The notes beneath the pieces were generated by a model. That model saw nothing but the letters and a program-made list of their open reading frames with translations, searched no databases and had not been told where the DNA came from. 7,709 nt of DNA, from assembly GCA_018623505.1 (NCBI GenBank), contig JAAZVM010000019.1:1-7709 (forward strand), in the 5' to 3' direction. Source of the stretch: Patescibacteria group bacterium (GTDB taxonomy: Bacteria > Patescibacteriota > Gracilibacteria > BD1-5 > UBA6164). Below, in pieces: positions 1 through 6,508 of this stretch; position 1 is the first letter of the stretch, and the number at the start of each line of letters is the position of its first letter. The translations under genes and the position numbers were made by a program.

Positions 1-509
1 GTATTGTAGTTTGTAAAAGATGAAACTACACCTGCATCAACAGCAAAAGAAACAACTTCTTCTTGCCAATTAGAAGCATCAGTATAGATATCAGTATAAC
101 CAGCAGCTTCTAAAACCATTTTAACAGCTTCAGATTTAGATATATTATCTTCTGGTCTAAAATTAGCATTAGCAGATACTAATCCAGCATCTAATAAAGC
201 TTCAACATAACCACAAGCCCAAGTATTTGGAGTAGTAGCAGTTACATCAGCAAAAGACCCATCACAAGAATCTTTCATTTCTACATCAGCAGCCATATTA
301 ACAGCAACTTTTGCAATTTCTTGTCTTAGAACATTTTGATCTAAGTTGTATTCAGCAGCAGTAGCTTTAGTGTTGATAACACCTTCACCAGCTAAATAGT
401 TAGCTGCTTCAACTTCAGCATTACTGTAAGCAGATACTCCAGTAGAGAAAATCCCTGAAACAAGAGTAACTAATGCAACAGCAGCAGTAGTTTTTTTAAA
501 TAAGTTCAT
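1..509 (-). CDS. Exported SLH-domain (surface-layer type) protein, C-terminus cut by window edge
   Basis: 169 residues are visible. The N-terminus is a typical signal peptide: basic MNLFKK, a hydrophobic stretch at about residues 8-24, and a likely signal peptidase I site after GVSA. The mature part contains SLH-like units: AANYLAGEGVI...LRQEIAKVAVNMAA, then CGYVEALLDAGLVS...FRPEDNISKSEAVKMVLEAAG, and the start of a further unit. SLH domains usually anchor proteins to cell-wall polymers, and the family includes S-layer proteins, so an abundant envelope protein is inferred. Two cysteines (CDGS and WACGY) lie in the first half and could form a disulfide. An in-frame ATG at 518 would add MFS; no ribosome binding site decides between the two. 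All nine visible glycines are GGN codons and none is TGA, unlike every other gene here. It is preceded by a long structured leader and a boxed promoter. Confidence 0.88.
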   Translation of the reverse strand, partial: MNLFKKTTAAVALVTLVSGIFSTGVSAYSNAEVEAANYLAGEGVINTKATAAEYNLDQNVLRQEIAKVAVNMAADVEMKDSCDGSFADVTATTPNTWACGYVEALLDAGLVSANANFRPEDNISKSEAVKMVLEAAGYTDIYTDASNWQEEVVSFAVDAGVVSSFTNYN

Positions 510-518
510 AGAAAACAT

Positions 519-763
519 TATTTAAGAAATAAAATATACTTACAAAAGTAAGTAAAAATAATCCTTATATATAGTTTAGAAAAAACTAAACAATATATAA
601 AAGGTTAAAGCCTTAACCCTTAGTTGTTATTTTGTACGTACAACTGAGGGAAACAAGAAATAATTTTTTATTTCCTATTTCCCTAAGTCGTAAAACTTAT
701 AACAATTAATGTAAAGCTAATTGTTTAAATTTCGGTTTATTTTAAAGACCTTTATTTAAAGAT
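519..763 (-). promoter_or_regulatory. Long structured 5' leader of the SLH gene (hairpin array)
   Basis: This stretch lies between the predicted transcription start (about 763) and the SLH start codon. It contains no ATG on the transcribed strand, so no leader peptide is evident. It holds five consecutive inverted repeats: 701-708/718-725 (8 bp perfect, AACAATTA), the long 639-692 hairpin, 601-608/613-621 (8 bp with one bulged base), 568-579/586-599 (6+6 bp with a 2-nt bulge and an A6/U6 loop) and 538-543/548-553 (6 bp perfect, 4-nt loop). Long stable leaders are known to stabilise some S-layer mRNAs, so that role is inferred. Alternatively the 601-621 hairpin, followed on the transcript by UUUU, may weakly terminate read-through from the methyltransferase gene, which has no clear terminator of its own. 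No known riboswitch class is recognised. Confidence 0.55.
639..692 (-). promoter_or_regulatory. Long imperfect hairpin inside the SLH leader
   Basis: The arms are 639-653 and 678-692 (outer) and 657-662 and 669-674 (inner). The inner stem GAAATA/TATTTC closes a 6-nt loop. A symmetric 3x3 internal loop (CAA/CTA) separates it from GGGAAA/TTTCCC. The outer stem continues with one mismatch (646/685) and one pair that is A.C on the plus strand but a U.G wobble in minus-strand RNA (642/689). That detail suggests the structure is formed by the minus-strand transcript. Its function is unknown. Confidence 0.6.
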
Positions 764-769
764 AAATCA

Positions 770-797
770 ATTTTATGAAGTTAATATATTTTTTCAA
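770..797 (-). promoter_or_regulatory. Predicted sigma70-like promoter of the SLH gene
   Basis: Read on the minus strand, TTGAAA (797-792) is separated by 16 bp from TAAAAT (775-770). This predicts a transcript start near 763 and a leader of about 245 nt. The 18-bp direct-repeat box lies just upstream of the -35. The assignment rests on hexamer match and on the spacing shared with the methyltransferase promoter. In DNA this AT-rich, chance hexamers are common. Confidence 0.55.
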
Positions 798-813
798 GTC
801 TCTATATATCAAA

Positions 814-831
814 TTCACATTTTCTTCACAT
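814..831 (-). promoter_or_regulatory. Direct-repeat operator box upstream of the SLH promoter
   Basis: TTCACA at 814-819 and again at 825-830 (plus-strand reading) form a direct repeat with an 11-bp period, spacer TTTTC. The box abuts the methyltransferase stop codon and sits 39 bp upstream of the predicted -10. Its twin is at 1755-1772. Direct hexamers with 5-bp spacing on one DNA face are the binding pattern of OmpR/PhoB-family response regulators (for example the Bacillus PhoP TTAACA-type repeats). The identity of the regulator is inference; none is encoded in the window. Confidence 0.6.
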
Positions 832-1685
832 TATTTTTTCATAACTCAAACTATATGTTTTATAAAAAGTTCTCTTAAAATAGGGACTTTAGATAAAAAA
901 TCTAGTTTTTTAAGCATAAAATAAGTAATTTTAGATTCACTATATCTTCAGATTTCTTTAGATATAATAGTTTTAAACTTTTTACGAGTTATACCATTTA
1001 GGTATACAAAAGACTCTTTTCAAGATGAGTTTTGTCAAATCCTTAGGTCTAATCTCTTATCCTTATCTGGTTTTGACTCAAGACTCTTTTTATATAAATC
1101 GATTCTAAAACTTTCACTAGTGATAACATGCAACCAAGGAATCCTTATAGTATCCCATATATGATGTCAAAAATAATGATAATAAGGGGCAAAATCAAAA
1201 AGTATATATCATCATGATCTTAACAACCTATAAACCTCTTCAAATAAATTTTCAGTATTTGGTATATGCTCGATAACATCGCTCATAATAACTATATCAA
1301 AGCTATTATCTTCAAATGACGTATCTAGAGCACTTTCAGATTTAAAATTTACTTGATTTTGAAGTCATTTTTTTGATAAAAAACCATTAGCTTCATTTAA
1401 AAAGTTTAGATTTAGGTCTATACCAGTAACAAAACAGTTATATTTTTCAGCTATATATATAGATTTTCATCATCACCCACATCATATATCTAGTATTTTT
1501 TTTCAAGTTAACTCTCATAAATCAAAAAATTGTCAATACATGTCTAATAATTTTTGAGTATTTTTGTATTCAAAATCTGTGTAGTTTAGATCAAAAACTC
1601 AATTTTTTGAGTTATTAAAAGGATGGTCTTTTTCAGGAAATAGCTTATTAATATACAAGGCTAAATCTAGAAGCTTTTGTTTCAT
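831..1685 (-). CDS. Class I SAM-dependent methyltransferase
   Basis: With TGA read as Gly this gives 284 residues ending at TAA. Motif I is KKILDIGCGGGGKS (residues about 62-75), the SAM-binding glycine loop, followed by the acidic residue of VTGIDLN (D90) that usually contacts the ribose, and FDIVIMSDVIEHI (about 129-141) as motif II. This matches the Methyltransf_11/UbiE-like fold. SGGYILFDFAPYYHYFG follows as the post-motif strand. The C-terminal third (about 190-284) is basic and unassigned, so the substrate (lipid, glycan, small molecule or protein) cannot be told. Sixteen of 20 glycines are TGA, including three consecutive TGA codons at 1467-1475. The gene has its own promoter and upstream box and a leader of only about 19 nt; no Shine-Dalgarno motif precedes the ATG. 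Shared boxes suggest co-regulation with the SLH gene, hence perhaps envelope or glycan modification (inference). Confidence 0.9.
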
Positions 1686-1710
1686 AAAATATAATTATTT
1701 ATGGATATAA

Positions 1711-1740
1711 ATTCTATCATAAATTATATTTATAAGTCAA
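1711..1740 (-). promoter_or_regulatory. Predicted sigma70-like promoter of the methyltransferase gene
   Basis: Minus-strand TTGACT (1740-1735) is followed after 18 bp by TAGAAT (1716-1711). The predicted start near 1704 lies about 19 nt from the ATG at 1685. It sits between the pilus-operon terminator with the direct-repeat box on one side and the gene on the other, which is where a promoter is needed. Confidence 0.65.
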
Positions 1741-1754
1741 AAAAAATATATATC

Positions 1755-1772
1755 TTCACAAAATCTTCACAT
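1755..1772 (-). promoter_or_regulatory. Direct-repeat operator box upstream of the methyltransferase promoter
   Basis: TTCACA at 1755-1760 and 1766-1771 (plus-strand reading) repeat with an 11-bp period, spacer AAATC. The 18-bp box differs from the one at 814-831 only in three A/T positions of the spacer. It begins 39 bp upstream of the -10, the same distance as at the SLH promoter, and immediately follows the T-run of the upstream terminator. An activator site for an OmpR/PhoB-type regulator is inferred. Confidence 0.65.
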
Positions 1773-1800
1773 AAAAAAACAGATAAATTATTTATCTGTT
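1773..1800 (-). terminator. Intrinsic terminator of the pilus operon
   Basis: A perfect 10-bp inverted repeat, AACAGATAAA/TTTATCTGTT (1778-1787 and 1791-1800), has a 3-nt loop and starts directly after the pilC stop codon. On the minus-strand transcript it is followed by seven U residues (plus-strand A-run 1773-1779). The stem is AT-rich but perfect. It ends the four-gene operon before the methyltransferase promoter. Confidence 0.88.
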
Positions 1801-2970
1801 TTAACCTCAAGAAACTGTGTCAGCCATATTCATAATTGGTTGCATTATTGCAATAGCTATGAATCATACAATAATAGCTAATGTAACTATAATAAATGGC
1901 TCTAGTAATTTATTTAGTGATCAAACTATATTATCAACTTGTTCTTCGTAGAAATCTGCTACTTTTAAAACTGTTGAGTCAAGTTTAGCTGTTTGTTCTC
2001 AAACTTGTATCATTTGAACCATCATATCTGGAAATAATTTATCTCCATCTAATGATTCCCACATTTTAATACCTCATGATATATCTTCCCCTAAAAGCAA
2101 AAGCCTTTGTTTATATACTTCGTTTCAAACTGCATCAGATACAATTTTTAAAGACTCAACTATTGATACACCTGATCATACAAGTCAAGAGAAAACTCTA
2201 GCAAATTTAGATAAAATAAGTTTTTGATTCAGTGCTCAGAAAACAGGTATTTTAAGCTTAAATACGTCAAGCATATAATGTCAATCTGGTGTTCTTGACC
2301 ATACCTTTATAAAAACTACAAATCAAATTGTTACTATTAGCATTATATACCAATAGTTGACAAAAGCATCTGATATAGCAATTAACAGCTGTGTACTTGC
2401 TGGAAGTCAGTCTGGATTTCATGCAAAAATAGCAAGTAACTTAGGAACAACCAATATCATCATAACAGCTATAACTCATATAACAACCAAAAGTATAACA
2501 GCAGGATAAATCATAGCAGAAACTATTTTTCAGTTTATTCAGTTGATTTTTTCTAATTGATCAGCTAAATCCTTAAGTGAAGAGTTTAATTGTCAAGTTT
2601 TCTCTCATGATTTAATAATTCAGATTTCAGCTTCTGTAAAACTAGATGGGTAGTCTAGCATACATTCTGAAAGATTTTTTCATCATCTCAAATCTTCACA
2701 AAATCAAGCAAGCATTCTTCTAAAGGTTTCATTTTTTTCTTGTTTTTCAAGTATTGATATTGATTTGACAAGACTCATTCATGCATTTGTCATTGTCGAC
2801 AAAAGACGATAAAAAACTACCTTATCTTTTGTTTTTACCTTTTGTATACTGATAAAATAATCATTGATTTTATCATAAAAAGTTTTAGATCATTCTAATC
2901 AGCTATTATCTTTTTTTTGTCAAGAAGGAGAATCTTTTACCTCCTCATCTAAGATTAAAAAATCTGACAT
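1801..2970 (-). CDS. pilC: Type IV pilus inner-membrane platform protein PilC (GspF family)
   Basis: 389 residues with TGA as Gly. It has the two T2SSF domains of the family. The first, at about 53-176, includes the phrases LLSTMTNAGMSLVKSI and EIGIIKSGEKTGQL. The second, at about 256-378, includes FARVFSGLVGSGVSIVESL and MIQVGEQTAKLDSTV. Three membrane segments lie at about 154-180, 203-224 and 355-378, as expected for PilC/GspF, and length matches the family (about 400). It sits in the inner membrane, where it couples the cytoplasmic ATPase to pilin polymerisation. The N-terminal 50 residues are polar and poorly conserved. The gene follows pilB after 22 nt without a Shine-Dalgarno motif. 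26 of 31 glycines are TGA. A type II secretion GspF role is possible on sequence alone, but the PilO-like neighbour and typical CPR gene content favour a pilus. Confidence 0.95.
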
Positions 2971-2992
2971 AATTATTAATTAATTTTATAAA

Positions 2993-4258
2993 CTAAGAAC
3001 CTTGAGTTTTTGCAACTCTATAAACTTCTTCTAAAGAAGTAAGTCAATTTAATGCCTTCATAATACCATCTTGTTCTAAAGAAATCATACCATCTTTAAT
3101 TGCTTGCTTATTTATATTGTAAGCTGATTGTCAAGAAAGAATCATCTCTTTTACTCATGGAGTAATTTCCAATACTTCATATATTCAAACTCTTCATTTA
3201 TATCAAATATTATCACATGCTTCACATCAAACAGCCTTATAAAAAACTGGACTTTTTAGCTTATCTCAAACTCTAAGAGTTAACTCATCTCTATCTGTAA
3301 GATTAATTGCGTTTTTTATATTTGCAAGAGTATCTTTTCAAATTTCTGACATTGGATGTGGTTTTTTACATTGTGGACAAAGTCTTTTTATAAGTCTTTG
3401 AGCAATAATTGCATTTACAGAAGCTGGAATTAAGAATGGCTGAACTCCCATATTAAGTATTCTAGTTATAGTTTCAGCTGCATTGTTCGTATGTATTGTA
3501 GACAGAACAAGGTGTCAAGTAAGTGATGCCTCAATAGCAATATCTACTGTTTCCTTATCCCTCATTTCTCATACCATTATGATATCTGGATCCTGTCTCA
3601 AAGCTGTCCTTAATCAATAGGCAAATGTATATCAAATATCCGGCTTAACTTGAGATTGATTAAGTCAATCTACTTGATTTTCTACCGGATCTTCAAGTGT
3701 CATTATATTGACATTTTCCTTATTTAAGTCTGTCAAAGCAGAATAAAGTGTAGTAGATTTACCAGATCAAGTTGGTCAAGATGTAAGAATTACTCAGTTT
3801 GGTAAAGATATAGCTTTTTGAATAATATCTAAATTTTTTCAATCAATTCATAAATCAAGGAGTTTTGGTATTTTTTTTGATTTGTCAACAATTCTCATAA
3901 CCACCTTTTCTCAATGCACAGTTGGTAAAGTAGAAACTCTCAGATCCAAACTTTTTCAATCAATTGTAGTACTTATTCTTCAATCTTGAGGGACTCTTGA
4001 TTCATCTATTTTTAAATCAGACATTATCTTAAATCTAGCAACAATACCTGAGTGTAAAAAGTTTTGATATTCAAGAATTTCTCTAAGCTCACCATCCATT
4101 CTATATCTTAACCTTACATAAGAAGTCAAAGGTTCTAAGTGTATATCTGAAGATCATCACAAAACAGCAGCAAGGATCATATGATCACAAGCCTTTTGTA
4201 TGTTATCTCATTTATATACTAGAGTTTTTAATTCCTCTATAACTTCTTTGTAATTCAT
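2993..4258 (-). CDS. pilB: Type IV pilus assembly ATPase PilB (GspE family)
   Basis: 421 residues, stop TAG. It is the hexameric cytoplasmic ATPase that drives pilus extension. The N2-like domain starts at about 22 ([16 protein letters not shown]); Walker A is GPTGSGKST (161-169); the Asp box is TLEDPVE (187-193); Walker B is [14 protein letters not shown] (221-234, Met where Ile is usual); the His box is [10 protein letters not shown] (249-258); and two zinc-binding CxxC pairs are C294/C297 and C345/C348. The CxxC pairs mark PilB/GspE rather than the retraction ATPase PilT, which lacks them. At 421 residues it is much shorter than usual PilB (about 560) and lacks the N-terminal MshEN-type domain. 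ATG follows the stop of the PilO-like gene after 1 nt, suggesting translational coupling. 25 of 32 glycines are TGA, two of them within Walker A. Confidence 0.96.
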
Positions 4259-4259
4259 T

Positions 4260-5537
4260 TTATTTAATTATATCATTAAGTTCTTTTTTATATTCTTCTA
4301 ATATTTTAGATAAACTGTATGCTTTACTATACAATCACTCTAAAGAAGAATCTTTTGATTTAGCTAAATCTTTTATAGATTTTTTTTGCATCTCTAAAAC
4401 TGTTGACTGTAAATTTTTAAGTCTTTGTAGCTTATATCATGTATAAAGCTTAGATTTTACTTCTACTCAAACTTCCGATGTGAATTTTTTTAAATCTTCC
4501 CTAAATGCTTCGATATAATTTTCAAATACATAATTAGGTATTCATTTTACATAAAATCTTAAACTTACAGTTATTGAGAAATCCTCTCTTGATTGATTAG
4601 AAAACAAGTAATCATAAAAATTTTCTTTTGTTGGTTTTACTCTATCACTATCTATATATTCACTCATAGTTATATTTTCTATATCAAAAATCTGATTATT
4701 AAAAATGTTATATGAGTTAGTTCTCATGTCTCATTTCAAAGTAATATTTTTATGAAAATTATCAAATCAAGGGGTATTTGGAATAGAAACTTGTAAATCC
4801 TGGTTTGATAAAATATTTATAGATCATACATTATCTGCAAAATATATGAAATTTAAAATATCTGACTTTTTACCAGTAATATTTAAACTTAAAGGTATAT
4901 AATATATGTTTTTTTCCATATTTCATCATTGTCAAGTTGAAAACTCATCAACAAGAGATAATCATGATATACCAATAGGGCTAGAGTAAGATAAATTGAA
5001 AGTATTTATAATTTTTTCTATATAATTCACAAATATAAAATCAGATAAGACTTTAGATCATTTTTCTTCTTGCTCTTTTAATAAATCTGGACTTATATTT
5101 TCTGAATATATAGGCAATATGTTTGAAGTAATATTTATTTTATCCTGAAATTCAGACTCTTTTTCAGTATAATCCTTAAAAAGATCAGATAAAAATACAT
5201 CATAACTTATGGTTCAAGTATTAGTAAACACTGACTTATAAAAATCCTCATCCATATCCTCTACTAAATTTGCAAAAAATTCTGTATTTGAATCATTTTC
5301 TTTAGAGTCTTTTTTATAGTTTTCTTTATATGTCACTAAAAATTCTTTATAGTTTTGTCATTTATTTAATATCCTATTATAGTCTGATAATAAAGATAAA
5401 TTTGATTTTTTAAGTGATTCTATCTCTTGTATTTTTGGGTAAAAGTAAAATAAAGAAACAAAAAACATAACAATCAATAGAAATGAATAAAATCAGAAAC
5501 TAAGAATAATTAGATTTTTTTGTCTTCTAGATCTCAT
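4260..5537 (-). CDS. PilO-like type IV pilus inner-membrane alignment protein (probable)
   Basis: 425 residues. A short basic N-terminus (MRSRRQK) precedes one membrane segment (about 9-33), then a polar, coiled-coil-like stretch (34-75), and a large domain that should face the outside. This topology is that of PilO/GspM. The segment IPLSLNITGKKSDILNFIYF (about 214-233) matches the strand-helix unit of the PilO ferredoxin-like fold. A second similar unit, ITVSLRFYVKGIPNYVFENY (322-341), follows, and the C-terminus (about 370-425) is again lysine/glutamate-rich and helical. It is about twice the usual PilO length of about 200 residues. PilO normally pairs with PilN to link the platform to the outer part of the machine. 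The gene starts 2 nt after the upstream stop and ends 1 nt before pilB. 15 of 17 glycines are TGA. The family call rests on topology, context and one motif. Confidence 0.62.
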
Positions 5538-5539
5538 GA

Positions 5540-6406
5540 TTAAAAGTTAATTTTTAAAGTTATAGTAAAGTTAGTAACATTTGTATATCAAAAATTATCT
5601 GGTGGCATTTGAGATACAGTAAATATTTTTTGTCTATTTATTAAAGTGAAATTATCTGATTTTTTTTCAATATAATTCAAAAAACTATTGGCATAAGACA
5701 TAGAAGTACCATATACACCACTTTCTTTAATTTCGCTACTATCTCAATTAAATCAAATAATTCATTTATCAAATCAATTATAGTAAGAATTACAAGACAT
5801 TGAAATCTCTTCTGAATTAGAATCTATTGATAAATTAGAACAAACAAGCTTTGATTTTCATGATGTAGAGGTAAACTCATTTTTTAAATTATTAAACTCT
5901 TCTAAAACTTCCAGAATTTTTAATCTATTTGTAGACTTATAAAGCAAGAAAGAAATCTCTTTTGTTTTCAAAAAATTATCTTGTTCTATCGCTATTGGTA
6001 AAATAGTTTTAATTGATTCAAATTGTTCATTTTTTAAAGCAAAAACAGAACCAGATAAAAGTAAATTTGAAGCTTTAGCTGAACCACATGAACTAGATCA
6101 TGGAATTTCTTTATCAGTTCAGTTAAGTATATAACAAAAAGGCTCTAAAAATTGTTTATCTCAAAAATCTTTATTGTTTTGAACATAAATATATGAATAT
6201 AAAACTATATAAAACAATAAAAGCAACCAGAATATAGTTTGTATGATTTTTCAAAATAACGAAAGATAGTAAAACATATCTTTATTGTACTCTGTTTTTA
6301 GCTTTTCTACCTCATCCATAAGATTTTGATTTGTATCAAAATCTTCAAAAATATTAGATGAACTTACATCATTATCATTTATTTCTTCTTTTTTATCTAA
6401 AGACAT
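5540..6406 (-). CDS. One-pass membrane protein of unknown function, first gene of the pilus operon
   Basis: 288 residues, family not recognised. An acidic, polar cytoplasmic N-terminus (1-45) precedes a single strong membrane segment (about 53-75, IIQTIFWLLLLFYIVLYSYI) and an outward domain of about 210 residues. That domain has four cysteines (91, 107, 189, 205), which could form two disulfides, and ends in a beta-type strand at the last residue. The topology and its place directly before a PilO-like gene suggest the PilN position of a pilus operon, but the N-terminal tail is longer than PilN's and lacks its conserved motif. ATG at 6406 is chosen because the open frame farther upstream runs through the promoter. 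No Shine-Dalgarno motif is in range; an AGGTG lies about 35 nt upstream. Ten of 14 glycines are TGA. Confidence 0.8.
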
Positions 6407-6449
6407 AATAAAAAGTAAAAATTTAAAATTTATAAATATACACCTATAA

Positions 6450-6478
6450 ATAATATCACAATAATTTTCATATATCAA
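6450..6478 (-). promoter_or_regulatory. Predicted sigma70-like promoter of the pilus operon
   Basis: Minus-strand TTGATA (6478-6473) and TATTAT (6455-6450) are separated by the optimal 17 bp. The start is predicted near 6443, giving a leader of about 37 nt to the ATG at 6406. The first two bases of the -35 are the last two T residues of the upstream helicase terminator, so terminator and promoter overlap. The TTCACA box found at the two other promoters is absent here. Confidence 0.75.
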
Positions 6479-6505
6479 AAAAAAGACTTTACAAATTGTA
6501 AAATC
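6477..6505 (-). terminator. Intrinsic terminator of the helicase gene
   Basis: Arms 6485-6493 and 6497-6505 form a 9-bp stem with a 3-nt loop. The one non-Watson-Crick position (6487/6503) becomes a G.U wobble in the minus-strand transcript. Eight U residues follow (plus-strand A-run 6477-6484). It begins 3 nt after the helicase stop codon. Confidence 0.88.
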
Positions 6506-6508
6506 CTT

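Noticed and set aside
634..641. GTACGTAC palindrome with flanking AGTTGT/ACAACT inverted repeat (622-645) as a separate operator
   Set aside because: It is short, competes with the better 639-692 hairpin, and has no second copy to support it.
2693..2705. TCTTCACAAAATC, identical to the first half of the methyltransferase-promoter box
   Set aside because: It lies inside the pilC coding region and lacks the second TTCACA at the 11-bp position; chance match in AT-rich coding sequence.
4542..4727. Isolated short open frame starting MRTNSYN
   Set aside because: It is an internal piece of the PilO-like gene in the same frame, bounded by TGA codons that encode glycine here.
6251..6478. 75-codon open frame starting MIYENYC
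   Set aside because: Its first 24 codons overlap the terminator and promoter; from ATG 6406 it is the N-terminus of the membrane protein, which continues through TGA=Gly.
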